Counted from the stretch's first letter, positions 31,978 to 44,150 are shown. The stretch is 64,000 nucleotides of DNA from Pisolithus tinctorius (GCA_024663395.1 JANFAH010000023.1:310001-374000), one strand, 5' to 3'. Notes: generated by a model from the sequence alone, not told the origin. Program-made: numbers and translations.

Positions 31978-32794
31978 ATGATTCCTTCTTACTACTTCAG
32001 CCAGCTCGTGCAGACCCTCCGCCTCGCCAACAGTCGGATCGCCCTCACAGCCCTGCTCCACCGCACGACTCTCCGCCCAACACACCACGCCAAGCGCACC
32101 GCATCCCACCTCCGCATCGACATCAGCAAAGCACGCAGGTGTCCGATCAGTCTCGTCTCCCGTCGGCCTTTGCCACTCCTAGACCCGTCCCCACCGCTGG
32201 TTCCGGTGGCCGATAATATGCAGGCCCTGGACGTGGATACGATGGTGTCATCGGCCCTCAAAGGCTTGCATTATTCCTACCCGGATCTTCTCGTGTATTC
32301 AGATATACCGATCCCGGGTGCGCCACTCCTCAGGCCATGCCAACTCCCCGAGGTCGACGCGTCAGAGCTTTCCTTTGACTCGCCAAAGTCATCCTCTGGT
32401 AAGTCCCTGCATATATGCACCCCACTTCCACCACCATCGTTTTCGATAGCAGCACTGTCTTCGTGCGAACTGTTCACTCCCGTGCGTACACTGTCCCACC
32501 TTGCCACACTGGCGTGTCATTGATGGCAACTGGCATAGCCCGAGGCATACACCGGACTACGGATTATCATCCCCGCCCGGAATAATAAAAAGCGCAAATG
32601 GCAAGACGCCCAGATTGGACTGGACGACGAAGATACCCGTCGGGCAAAGGTGCCTACTGCGCCACTGCATTGTGTTTGAATGTCTTGCTAACTCTCGTTT
32701 GATACCCTTGTAGCGCATCGTCGTGAATGGGTGGATAACGTCACCCATTCAGACGCACGAGTACATCGACACTGTCCCTTGTCTTTCTGGATGA
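31978..32794 (+). CDS. Unknown small protein, multi-exon
   Basis: Not recognised. The 3' part of the model is well supported by phase-consistent GT-AG introns: an exon ending at 32398, then 32450-32481, 32539-32649 and 32714-32794 (TGA). The joined C-terminus includes TGLRIIIPARNNKKRKW, then LDDEDTRRAKRIVVNGW and ends TVPCLSG. The basic KKRKW patch could be a nuclear signal. The 5' end is uncertain. The frame is open upstream to an ATG at 31978 (MIPSYYFSQLVQTL), but an internal ATG at 32218 (MQALDVDTMVSSALKG) or a further intron ending near 32188 is equally possible. A TATA-like box sits near 31913. Confidence 0.55.
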
Positions 32795-32959
32795 TCGTTT
32801 CCTTCCCACTCGCCACCCCCATGGACATTCGAATGCTTATTTATACTGTACACCACGCACCCTCCTTTCTCACAATCACACATACATTCTTTCCATCGGA
32901 CTTATGCGTATATGCACACTTACATATACCCACACACTCTTGCGCCCAGCACAGTGTCT

Positions 32960-33261
32960 AATCGATCAGACTTGTTCATCCGTACGACATATTTTCCCCT
33001 CTCTTTTGAGGATGAGGAGCTTGCTCTTCGTATACCTACCATACTTGCCTGGTCGTAGTCCATATTACTCACTCAACTGCTAGTGGTAGCATTTTTTGAA
33101 ACATGAAAAAGAACTTTCCCTGCACACCGTCTCTCAGCTGATCCATTCGTTATCCACTTATGATCCGTAGATAGGTATCGCCACACGTGCCAACTCAAGC
33201 ACACCACCATCCTATTGGGCAACCACTTGCAGCCTCTCTACCGACCCACACTCCGCTAGCC
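32960..33261 (-). repeat. Third copy of the MYST-gene 3' flank (fragment)
   Basis: Matches 35780-36030 over GTACGACAT...CTCTCTTTTGAGGATGAGG, then TACCATACTTGCCTGG and ACATGAAAAAGAACTT. It ends with CGACCCACACTCCGCTA, which corresponds to coding sequence near the MYST C-terminus (57690-57710). An internal deletion joins these pieces. It is fused directly to the yop1 3' fragment at 33262. Confidence 0.7.
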
Positions 33262-33900
33262 TTCAGAATGAGTTGCGTCTGCCTTATTCAAATCCAACCG
33301 CGAATCACAAGGTAGATATGTTATCTACGCCCGCATAATCAAGCCTCTCCTCAGTGCCTGTGCGTCCGCGGGGGTCGTTACCATACTTGACACGCTCACG
33401 AGGGATTTGAGAAATCGGGTGAACGCTGCAACAGCTGAGTAAACTGTCACTTTCTTGGAGAGTACGAGAAGGGAGCTGCAAGTGTGGTAGCACTATTTCT
33501 TCTCAGCCCTTCTCACGTCTCTTCTATCCTTGAAGTTGTTGCCTCGTCTGTTGTGTCTCTGTCGGCTGTTTGTTAATAGTCCGGTAAGGTTTTAATCATT
33601 ACCCCTAATTAATACTTATAAGTATGACTGACGTATTTCCCCCTCTCTTATCCTGTGCCTTCGACACCGGTTCACGAACGCTCCGAAAAGATGCCATCTA
33701 CGTACTACCTGTCTCAATTTCAATCGCTGCTGGACCATCATCATCCTCTCAAATCTCTGCCCTCTCAGATCATCCAGTTCTCTCGCCAACTATCTCAGAT
33801 TCAACGAGTACACTTTCCCCCTCCATATCGAGTCCTAATACCGGGATTTTCCCCTCGAAACTCGTCTCCAGAGTGGAAGGGACCAAGGTCATCGATTGAA
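33262..33900 (+). pseudogene. Inverted duplicate of the yop1 3' end and downstream DNA
   Basis: It begins with GCCTTCAGAATGAGTTGC, homologous to the end of yop1 exon 2 and its intron 2. It then reads the whole last exon in the plus strand (YVIYARIIKPLLSACASAG, ending AATAE and TAA at about 33442). The homology continues to about 33750, with KMPSTYYLSQFQ matching the 29200-29360 region. The order is collinear with the reverse complement of 29100-29815. No exon 1 or main domain is present, so it is a non-functional fragment. Confidence 0.8.
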
Positions 33901-34277
33901 GGGGGTTACGACTTTGTACACCACTTTATGTAACCTTGAAACCGTTACCTTTGTTCTGCGCTTTCCAACTGAGCCCAATACCACCTCCCGATTGCGGCAG
34001 ACACACAAGTACTGCCATAGGCGCCACCCCGAGCTCAAGGTACTCTACCAACTCTAGAGGGAGAAAGCTGGTGCAAGCAAAGGACGACGGATCCTTTTAC
34101 ATAACATCTTGTAGTTACGCGTAACCCTATGGGTGAAGCCAACCCAACCCTTTCTGGAGACAGTGGTTTTGCCGTGTCACCGAAAAAAAGGGTGCATTTA
34201 CCTGACAGTGTTAGCCGATGCAGGATGATGTTAGTACTGGTGGGTATCCCTCTGTCCTTTTTCCTCCTACTCTCAAC

Positions 34278-35544
34278 ATGATACCCTTCTACCTCAGATG
34301 GTTGTCGTTCATGATCCTGGTGACAGGATTAGCTTCTGTATGCATGTTGAGGGTAACTGCCCAGCAGACCACAGCTCTGTGTTCGTCACAGTACAATTGG
34401 GTATGCACCCTTCGTTCTTTGTCGACCGTCTTTTAGGCGTGTTCACCAATATTCCACGGCTGCAGATGGAAAATATCAAGAATCAAAGTCCTTGTCTTGT
34501 CGCTGCTTACCTACAAAGCGTATGTTCCAGTGGTTGTACGTTTTCATTTTGTATGTCCAGAACATGGCCCAAAACCTTTTTTAGCATATACCGTTCAGTC
34601 GCTGGGCCCTTCAATGCAGTACACTGGTCCCTGGTTGGGCCAGGCAAATGATTGCGAGTGTAACACTCCGACGTACTGCCTCCTCAGCGCTTGTTCTATA
34701 TGTCAAAATGCTACCTACGTCAGGTATGGGTTCGGCGCCCCCGGTGCGCATTGCGTTCACTCACTGTCCATTGTAGCTGGAGCTCCTGGTCTTTCAATTG
34801 CTCGACGATCTACAATGAGTGAGGAGCACACAATTCCGCTGGCTTTCTGATCCCACAATTCTGTTAGATACCCAGGGAGCATTCCAAATGGGACTGCTAT
34901 ACCGGAATGGGCTTATCAAGATGTTTTAGTACGTTCCATTCTCCCATCCTATCATCTCTTTTTCTCACGTTATCAATTCGTGAATAGACGACAGATGATT
35001 TCGACGTAACCATTGCTCAGGGGCCTGAGGGTGAGTTGGTTTCGGATTATGCTCTCGGTACACTGACATCCCTCCAGACAACATAGGCACTGCACCCCCT
35101 CCCACTCTCACCCCCACAACCATAGTTGTTTCTCATACGCCAACCTCTACTACATCGCCAAAAGCCCAAAATCCTTTGAAGTCAGGTAAGGGGGGCGCAA
35201 TTGCCGGAGGTGCAGTTGGAGGCGTAGTTGGACTTGCAGCCATAGCCGCTCTAGTTGTTCGGTTGCTCCTCCGGCGTCGTCGACAGAAAGCCCCTTCAAG
35301 CACTATGGACGATGGAACTGCGCCTGCAGTGACTAATGGGGTGTACATGGTTAATCCAGACCCTTACACTGCCGCTGCCACTCAACCGAAGCTCTATGAT
35401 CCGTCTGATCCTAGCACGTTCCCTCCCCCAGTGCCCTTATCAACTGTCCAAACGAGGCCGAAGTCCAATCCCCCTTTTTACTTTAACTTGTATACCTCTG
35501 AAGGTGGGCGTCCTGGCGGATATGGTGGGGCCCCTGAACTTTAG
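34278..35544 (+). CDS. Single-pass membrane protein with secreted N-terminal domain, function unknown
   Basis: Seven exons join in phase: 34278-34400, 34466-34519, 34599-34723, 34777-34818, 34868-34928, 34988-35030 and 35078-35544, giving 304 residues. The N-terminus is a signal peptide (MIPFYLRWLSFMILVTGLAS). A Cys-rich outer domain follows (NDCECNTPTYCLLSAC, SWSSWSFNC, then AIPEWAYQDV), then a Thr/Pro/Ser stalk. One membrane segment (GGAIAGGAVGGVVGLAAIAA) is followed by RLLLRRRRQ and a Pro/Tyr-rich cytoplasmic tail ending GGAPEL. This layout is common in agaricomycete surface proteins, and a wall-sensor-like role is possible but unproven. The ATG at 34278 is chosen because it gives the signal peptide. 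Confidence 0.82.
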
Positions 35545-35761
35545 TTGGTTGTCTGTTTTCGATGCATCGCTGCCTGCCCTTTCCATGCGGTTGTGGGGGG
35601 TTCTCTCACGATTAACGGTTCTTCACGAGATAATCCTTGGCGTCGTCAGGCCCAGGCTTTAAAAAATGTTTATCCTCACAGTTTTGGTAGGGCCGGTGGC
35701 TCACCCCGTAGTGCGGGCGGCCGGGCCTAGCTGTGTGTTCATGATCCTTGTATTGATAATG
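35545..35761. other. Short intergenic stretch with GC-rich hairpin
   Basis: No gene. CCGGTGGCTCACC and GCGGGCGGCCGGGCC near 35693-35728 can pair into GC-rich structure. It may be the 3' UTR of the membrane protein gene. Confidence 0.3.
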
Positions 35762-37010
35762 GCAGTGATCAAGTGCTGAGTAGTTGTTCGTCCGTACGAC
35801 ATAAATTCCCCCTCTCTTTGGAGGGGGAGGAGCTTGTTCTTCGAATACTCTACCATACTTGCCTGGCCAAAGTCCATTAACTGCTAGCAGTAGCAGTTTT
35901 GAGACATGAAAAAGAACTTGCCCTGCACGCCATCTTTTAGTTTATCCATTCATTATTAGACAGATCTGTTAGACATGCAAGAGTCCAAGGAGACATAATC
36001 TATCACAACACGAGCCAAACTCAAGCACATCTCCTTGACATGTCACTCTCTAGCAACTGCCTCGACCACCTCACACGTGATAGTCATGACGGTCCGTCCA
36101 CTATGCTCCAGATCCTCAAGCCCATCTCCATCTTCCATCTTATCTTCTTCACCCACGCCACCATCACCATCATCACCCCGCCGAGCAAGCACCCGTACTC
36201 TCTCCAACCACCCACACTCTGCTAATGCAAACGCCGCACCCTCGGTCCTCAAATTCGTAGCGTAGGCGATATCACCAAGCGTACATCGTACCCTGACGTC
36301 GAGTATTTCTCCTGAAAAATAATTTATGAACAACTATGGTAGATTGCATACGATGAGAAAATTAATATTACCTTGGAAAAAAATAATAATCCGAGGACAT
36401 GGTCGCCTTACGAGTCTGTGTCAGCCAAGATGTGAAACAGGACTGTATGCAAGACGAAGATAACAAATTGACCAAGCACAGAAGGTGAGATAAGACGGAG
36501 AACTGACAGTTATGACAGTCGGAAAAGTATCTTGATGTCGATGAAGAATTTGCCGAACGGGGGCAAACTTTGGCAGTACAGCTAGAACGCGTGGATAGAT
36601 ATTGACGTTCGGTTTCGGTTTCGATCGCCCGAGGTTGAAAGCTTTGAGACGTGGATGAATGAGCAATCGAGCTGGCAGACATACCGTTTTGATTGGTTCA
36701 TCAATCTCCCATATTGCATGTGTCCCACCTTTCTGACAGGAAGATGTCTTCTATCGCATTTCCGCTATGAATAACGAACCCCCCCAAAGTTTGAGAGTCG
36801 TCGAACCGCCCCACGCATGCAGCCGTAACAAGACTAAGAAACAGCACTCACGACATGCACTTCCTAAACCGGCCCCTCCGCCATATACTTGAAACTCCAA
36901 TCGCAGACCCACAGAGCCGATTTCTCGCCTGCCAAATGTGACCGAACGTCCACATCACGGTCAAAACGGGTCCGCACGTGCTTAGCCATCAGCATCAGCA
37001 AATGAGAACA
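35762..37010 (-). pseudogene. MYST acetyltransferase pseudogene with internal deletion
   Basis: On the minus strand it parallels the intact gene at 57497-59766. It has a zinc-finger exon remnant with GEKSALWVCDWSFKYMAEG (36895-36960). A degraded YCQNL-type exon follows (about 36500-36600), then the intron, and the following exon is frame-broken (TKTRKATM). After GAGAAATACTCG the sequence jumps directly to VRCTLGDIAYATNLRTEG near 36300. The acetyl-CoA-binding and catalytic exons are thus lost. The C-terminal segment AAFALAECGWLERVRVL is retained. The 3' flank (35780-36030) is shared with 32960-33261. Confidence 0.85.
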
Positions 37011-38455
37011 ATCTCAGCGCAGTGCAATGTGTGGGAAGATGGAATGATTTGGAAAACGGTGACTTACTCATTCGGAACTGGTGTCCTCACTGCGTGCAAA
37101 CGATCAAGAGCTGGAACGGGATGAAAACGTTGCATCTAAACAAAACATACCATGCAGACGAACAGCTAGGTGTTAACCGTCCATGTGAAAGAGAGAGAAA
37201 TGAGACATCTGAGCAACACCGACCACTTTGGGGCTGAACCAAATCGACGTTAAGCTTTGCGCGACCTCGAAATTCAGCGGAATGGATGGAGAATATTTTG
37301 GAGCTTGAAGGAGAGGCTTCCGACCCTGACCGCCATCATCGTTGACGGCCGACCGATAAGTTGGCCGATCGGGACCACCTTCAGTGGGGCAGGTGTTTCT
37401 TACTCCACGTGTTTTCCCAACGCATTCTAGCAATACTACCCTCTTCAGTATTCCTGTGCTTTTCTTGTCGGCCGACATCGGATTAAGAGAGGTTTACCCA
37501 TTGCTACAATGACGTGCTCTTCGGCTTCAAGGATTCGCTTATCTGCATGGGTGGGCGGGGGCGCGCGGACGGAATACCGTGTCCACGCTGATGCATTCAC
37601 TGAGGCACACAGGAGGTAACGAGTACCTCGATAGCGTCGCTGAGGGTATCATGAAAAACAATGGTGGATTTCTTAACGCGATTAGTGTCAGGAAGGGGTG
37701 GCCGAAATGGAGGGTTGGTGAGGACGCAGAAAGGCAGGATGGATGGAGCGCTTCGAAAAGGCGGCTTTGCCTCAGATCGCCGCTAGGACTAGAGTGGAGA
37801 TAGTGGTTGTGCCAGGATTCAAGAACAACAGTCAGACGATATCCACGCACGGGCCCTGTTCATCAAGATCGAGTACGTACACGACTTCTTTATCACTACC
37901 ATATACTTAACAGGTGGTCGTGTAACATGCAACAATAGTACTGATTCAATATAACACCAATCCGTGTCGGCGATCACAACGGTGATTATGATATGCTAGC
38001 TGTCCACATCGCTAGAAGACCTGCTTACCTTGTTGATCGCCGGAATCAACAAACCCGTCCAAACAGGGTAGACTCCATTTGAGCTGACGAATAATTATTT
38101 CGCTATCGCTGCCCGGCTATGGAGCTCATACCGGCTTCCTTGGACTGGACCGCCGGTTCTGGAGGCATACCGCTGACGTCAACATCCATTTCCGGGGGGA
38201 ACGGCGATTTGGGAATGCGCCAACAGCTGTGGAGGGATCTGATCGTGTTCGGAATTTCGGGATCAATTTATAATCCGCGCTTTTGTGAACCTTTTGAGGC
38301 GATGTCGATGGAGGGGAGAGGCACGGAGAGGGAAGAACAGATCGTTGGCAAACCGAATTGGTTCGTGCATAGATAATGTAATATATATTTTACTTGCGGG
38401 GCGGATGAAAAGGGAGCCGAGGAGGAAGAACATGCGAAGCGGGAAGGGGAGGAGG
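37011..38455. other. Intergenic stretch, no gene recognised
   Basis: Open frames at 37579-37803 and 38119-38376 (plus) have no known domain or clear splice context. The first part may hold more of the MYST pseudogene's upstream exons, but similarity is not evident by eye. Confidence 0.35.
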
Positions 38456-38457
38456 TA

Positions 38458-38725
38458 TGGAAAGCCAGACACTCGCGCCACATAATTTTTGAACTCAGCG
38501 CCGAACGCCCGAGCACTTACTACTTTTGAAAAAAAACTTTTGGCGAGACCCCAATCACCATTATACCATTGTTGAACATCCAATACAACAAGTCCATTCG
38601 CTATTGTGCCAACGTCCGAAGTCCCATCACCATGAGTTCACATGCTATAGTGATAGATTCAGCAGTCATTTACAAAAAATATTGTGTAGTTTTATCTGAG
38701 TTCAATATCACATAGACCCACAGCT
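38458..38725 (+). repeat. Left terminal inverted repeat of the large element
   Basis: Pairs with 52310-52571. Shared words include CAGACACTCGCGCCACATAA, GCGAGACCCCAATCACCATT and TTCACATGCTATAG. The stop codon of the alpha-kinase gene (38742-38744) lies just beyond it. Confidence 0.85.
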
Positions 38726-38741
38726 TAGAGTATGTATGTGT

Positions 38742-41700
38742 CTAAGTGGTTGAACGAAGAGACTTCGATCCATGGCTGAAAGCCTTCATCCCAAAGCCTT
38801 CCCATCTACAAAACAAGTTGCAAATATGTTGATTCTCGAACAGCACCACCCCTTTCTCCACATTCCCCTCACCAAAGAGTCTTTGACCTTCAGCAACATC
38901 ACTAGGGACAATAAAAGAGCACAGGACATTGACAAGGTAGAATACTGAGTAAAATGTACTTACGGATGTGTGAGGATCTGTGGATCTGTCAAAAGCAGTC
39001 TGCTACCTGGTTGAACTCATGTAAGTAGATGCATGAATAGTGCCACCTATCACCACAGCTTACCTTGATAGTCAGATATGTATACTTGACCACCAGTCAT
39101 GATGTACTGTATGTGTTGAGTGAAGGCCAAAAAGTCCGTGATCTCTTCTGCCTTTGTATCCAGAAGGAAGCAAGGAGCCACATCGCCATTGTGGATGTAC
39201 TTCACAAACTCATCATCTGAGGACGTGTGGATGAGTTCCTCAACAAGGTATGCGACATTCACAATACTGCTGGGCTTGGACGGCTTCCCAGACCCCCTTT
39301 CTGTTTCCGCTGGCACATCCGAATACGCAAATAACAATCCTGCATCCACAAAGCGCAGGCGAGGAATTTCGAAAGGTGGCGGTACCTTGGTATCTTTGAC
39401 AGCACAATCAATGAATTGGTATGTCATCTGCAAGAGTGCTTTGGCCCAGTACAAAGCGTTAGCTTCATGGTAGAGTATGTTGGACTCGTCTTGTAGGGCA
39501 TAACGTGTGAATGGGGGTTTGACTTCCACAGGATGGTCGTTGATATATGGTCTTTTGAGGATGATGCGATCGTTGGGAGATGACCTGATACCCATGTCCC
39601 TGAGAGGTGATAGGTTGAGTTGCGCAATTTGGGCCATCTTGAATGCTCCGACTCCGATGATCGAATCAGCAGAGGCATCGAGCCGGATTTTCCCAGAGCA
39701 AAGGTCAGCATTTCTGATATCAAATGCAGCCTTCTCGCTGACCAGATCATTAAGATCACAGGTTGGGATGGGGTAAAAGTCCACTTGTATGACTTTCTGC
39801 CGGAAGACTAAGATACATCAGTACTTTGAAACTACAATGATATCAACTGGAAAGTCTGCTTACCTGTCTTTACATTGAATTTGGAGGCCCCCCCAGACTG
39901 TAATGCTTTCTTGATTTGATTGCAGTTGGGGGACAAGAAAGTTTTTGCAGATCTCTTCTGGGGTGGAAGGGGAGTAGAACCACTGGATGAACTACTAGTA
40001 TGATGGTGGTGGCGTTTACCGGACATCACACTTGAATTAGTGGGCAGCACCATATCCTATGTTCAATGCGTTAGTGGATGGGTTGGGTCAAAATCATGTT
40101 GGAGCTAAGCATACCTTTTCTCCATCCCAAAGATGTGCCACATCATGCGAGATTGGGCGATCAAACATGCTACTTGATGTCATAGAAACCACTCCCTTGG
40201 AGAAAAAAAGAGTGGATGGCTCAGAAATCATTGTGCTCCGAGGTACAACTGGTGTCGAGACTGTAGAACCAGGGAGAGAAGCGCTCAAGCCGGCCTGAGA
40301 TGTCTGCTGTTTGTGGGCAGGTGGGCTAGAGCGGAGCTTCTCTCGAAATTCTTCAAATTCTTCCCATTGATTCGCAGGTACAATGACGAATAACATGAAC
40401 TGTTTTGATTTAAAAACCTTCGCTTTTGATCCTTTCCAATTGCTGTCATGGAGACAGTCACCATAAAAGTATGCCGTTGGGCTCGAATGTCTGGAAAGGT
40501 CAACCCATTTACTGTCGTGGATGAAGAATTCCTCCTCTTGCCAGGGAAACTGTGGGCAGTAATCTTTGATGCGTGGTACCAAAATGCCAAGTGCTATGGC
40601 TGAAAGTTCGTGCACAGTGCCCAGCATGTCAATGTCTTTCAGCCCCTCACAGATACTCTATCGAACTCGATTAACACTGCTCATACAATCTGAATCGAGC
40701 AAAACTTACCCCAATGTTGTTTGCTCGCAGATTCTTCTTTTTGCCCCCAGCTTTGAAGACTGCCCATATTTCTAAGGAGATTGTCTCTGCAGGAGGCGGA
40801 TTGTGAGCCATGTGTGCCCAACGTTCACATTGAGCCGCATAATGCACATGCTGTGCGCTATAACCAGTGGAGCCAGGTGGCAGTGCAATCATGTGGCCCG
40901 ATGCAGCATTTGCTGGAGGGTTTGCTGGCTGAGGGATGTTCTGCCAAGCAGATGGCACTTGGACACTTGGACCAGCAGGGGAAAACTTGGAGTTGTGATG
41001 AGCAGTTGGCGTTGGTGGTGGAGGCATCAGCATTGCCAAGTTGCTGAGGTTTGGAGCAGCATTTGACATGGCCACAACGGCAGGGGGGTTGACTGAAGCT
41101 ACAAATAAGTTGAGTTTAGCAGCAAGTCTGAACGCACAGATTGGACATACCTTGCAACTGTGCAGCGCTTATGGACTGATGTATGTACCATGGATTGGGT
41201 AATGCTGAGGATGTATGAGTCCAAGCCCAACAAACAGAGCAGAACATATGTACCATTGGTGTTTTGTGCCCAAGCTATGGTGGCAGGTTTGTTCTTGTAC
41301 CACCTATGACACACTTCACAGATGAATTTACTGGGCTGAGCAGGATCATAGGTGGCAATGTAGAGGCAAGGCTCACCCTTGCGTATCAGAGCTTGGCACC
41401 GAGACTGCTGGCAGATCCTGTCTTCTTTTGTGAACACATCCTCAGTAAACTGAGTAATGAGGTTTGAAACAGACACTTGCATGGGGGAAGGATCACAAGA
41501 TAATGAAGATACTGAGTGAATGGGCGAGAATGACGGTAAACAGGTTAAGTATGATCCACCGGATGATGACCAGCTGGTATCCTGGTCGATGGAACCACTG
41601 GCACACACAAGGCCTGACCATAAAAATGTAACAAACTTCCTTCATTAGCTAGTTTGTCATGAGATAAATTCCAGGCACTTACTTCAGCCAAGATGGAATC

Positions 41701-42030
41701 AGATGATGAAATATGCAAGGACATTTCATGCAGCGGCCCTAGCATTGACCTTAAGTGTAGCAAACGGCTGATGAACTTTGGAACGGGTCCTCGAATGGAT
41801 TTGGAAGCCTACCTGTAGGTTTCAGAGGAACATGACCGTACCTTGAGGACACAGGGGGTTAAATCGAGTGACAGAATCCATGGTAAAAGGTCGTATTTGC
41901 AACCTTGAGGCATGGTTTGTCTTGAACGGTCACACAAAAGAGTAGGACGAGAACCCAATTCGTCGAGCATCAGACAAGGGCGGCCCATTGAAGCAGCATG
42001 AGGAGATAGACACATGGTGAATGTGCCCAT
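38742..42030 (-). CDS. Alpha-kinase domain protein (atypical protein kinase)
   Basis: Many exons on the minus strand. The 3' ones are firm: 40115-40657, 39864-40056, 39064-39807, 38964-39006 and 38742-38901. Upstream exons (40710-41098, a small one near 41151, about 41265-41600, 41760 region, 41840-42030) are approximate. The N-terminal part has a Cys-rich segment (CQALIRKGEPCLYIATYD...CEVC), the middle is Pro/Ser/Thr-rich, and the C-terminus is an alpha-kinase domain. The domain has glycine loop IIGVGAFKMAQIA, LLQMTYQFIDCAV, hinge-like VAYLVEELI, LAFTQHIQYIMTGGQVYISD with the DxQG-type motif (DYQG), LLLTDPQILTHP, and the zinc-binding end FENQHICNLFCRWEGF. Alpha-kinases phosphorylate Ser/Thr in helical or disordered targets. 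No stop interrupts the kinase exons, unlike the neighbouring integrase gene. The start at 42030 is tentative. Confidence 0.8.
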
Positions 42031-42242
42031 TGCAGAAGGTTGAACAGAGAGCCTAAGCGATCAGCTGTCCATACATGTGTCTGTAATACTTGTGATCACA
42101 ATGACTTGCACACATCTGCAATGCTTGTGATCGCAACACTATAACACAGCTTTGGTACATCTTAACACATCAACAGGAGATCTTAAGAGTCAGGGTGAAC
42201 TGACTACTGTGGAAACCCTTCAGCTTACAGTGTGCCATTCTC

Positions 42243-44150
42243 ATGTCTACCCTCTCAAAGAATCAGAATAAACCTACTCGTAAGTGCTAGTTCTCCCAGC
42301 GATATGACGATGTATTACTCATGACCTACAGCACCCCTTGACCAAATCAAGCCCCACATCAGGTGACTGTGGAAAGCCTGCCTGACAGATAAGGAGATTG
42401 TTTCTGAAATCCGCAAACATATCGATACGAGTGTCTATGGTATTGGGTGAGGTTTTCTTTGAAAGGGAGTGACTTGTGACTCACTGATAATCTCAGCCTC
42501 ACCAAGTTTCAGGAAATTTGAAAGCAGCTTGGACTACTTCACACCTGCCAACAGGGACACACCTGCGAGAGTATCCAAGACGTCATGGTTGAGATGCGGA
42601 AAATGTACCCTGATGTGGGGGTACATGAGATGATTGGGCTGCTCTTTCATGAGCACAGTATGGCTGTCTCAAGGTAAGCAAACCGTGACCAATTGTCTGC
42701 TCACTTGCAGAATGCTGATGAGAAATTGGCATGTAGAAGCGTGATCTGAGAGTATTTTGTTACCTATGAACCCCACTTATTGAAGAGCTGCAAAGCCAAT
42801 CATTTGCAGTGTCGCCGTTTCTGGGCAGCCAGTGTAAACAATATATGGGCTGTGGACCAGCACGACAAGTGGTTGTGTTTTGGCCTCGCGCTACACACTG
42901 GCATCAAACCTTTTTCAGGCCGTATCCTCTGGACCAGGGTTTGGCACTCCAATCGCAACCCGCAGCTCATCCTCTCTTATTACCTCAATACTGTCAAAGA
43001 ATTCAGCTGTAAGTTCCACGCATATGTTCCTATTTTTGCTCAAGTTCACAGTCTGTAAGACATTCCCATGATCACTCAAAGTGATCCAGGTACCGAAAAC
43101 TTCAGAATTGCGAACGCACAAACTCTACTGTGGCAGATGCATGATCCAGCTCTTGAGGGCTATGTTCAGCACCGGTGGATGCGTATGAAGAAGAATATCA
43201 AGCCAGAGATAGCCTGGTCCCAGCTCCACTGCTGTTTCTCCCCAGGTTTTGAATCTCTACTTGATATGGGTGTAGATTCTGGCTGGTATGACCCCGACAA
43301 CATGCTACAGCTGTAAGTATGCCATTCATGCCTGTCCCTGTATGTATTCAAAGTGACCCCATCCACAGCATGGTTTTTCGATGGGTATTCATCCCTTGGC
43401 TCCAAGTTGAGCTAAACAACTATCAAGACCACATCAATAACAGCTGAAAGCATCATGACAAAAGAAAGGTTTTGCCTCACAGAATCCCGGAACTCATCTA
43501 TACATGCCCAGAGGACTACAGGGCATTGAATTTCAAGGCATGTCCTAACTATCTTGTAGCTTACATTTCAATGCTAACCTACTATGTATTTGTGCGTGAC
43601 GTAGATAATGGTTTCTCCAGACACCATCGAATGAGTGCGACAATTGTACATCGATCCCAACCACATTGTGTTTGACCTTGTGCCCCCTTCTCTCAAAGCG
43701 TTCATCGAAGCATGTTACTTTCAATTGGGCAGCCCTTCTGTTGGATGCACCTCCACGTGGACTGTCTACTGCGATATCCTGGACCTAATGCGGCACTGTG
43801 AGGGAGTGCCCGCCATTCTGACAGCAATGGAAGACCGTCTCGATGCAGCTTCTGAGGAATTGAATCTCCTGCCAGGCCTCCATGCTCTCCACGAAGTGGA
43901 GGGTTATATGGGTGGCATTGCAAATGGACTGGGCCTTCATAAGTGTTTGCTTCATAATCCAAACAGCAATCCTTTCTGATTCCCATTCATTTCAGAGGCC
44001 AGCCATCTACAGACAATGGATGCTCTGAACATTGATGAGCCTGATATCTACAATGAGATCAATGCCACTCCTCCACTTCTAGTGGCTCAGTTTTCTTCGG
44101 AGGAGGAGGATGATGAGGCAGATGAGGAGGACATCGACGCCGGTCTGTGA
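42243..44150 (+). pseudogene. Integrase/transposase-like protein (RNase H fold), several in-frame TGA
   Basis: The exons read from ATG at 42243 to TGA at 44148-44150. The N-terminal helices include WKACLTDKEIVSEIRKHI, and MYPDVGVHEMIGLLFHEHSM precedes the core. The core has RFWAASVNNIWAVDQHDKW (first Asp), PFSGRILWTRVWHSNRNPQL, and TQSDPGTENFRIANAQT (second Asp). An Asp/Glu-rich block KKNIKPEIAWSQL follows, then a conserved C-terminal region (FDLVPPSLKAFIEACY, EGYMGGIANG) and an acidic end. It resembles agaricomycete proteins with an integrase-like catalytic core and is the best candidate recombinase of the large element. TGA codons at 42364, 42519, 42747 and 43445 fall at expected Arg positions. 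The identity of the catalytic Glu is not certain. Confidence 0.75.

Noticed and set aside
37579..37803. A gene at 37.6 kb
   Set aside because: A 74-codon frame without splice context, domain or neighbouring support.
38454..38460. GTA/TAC as the target duplication of the large element
   Set aside because: GTA on the left and TAC on the right are inverted, not direct, copies. Only the TA is a direct duplication.
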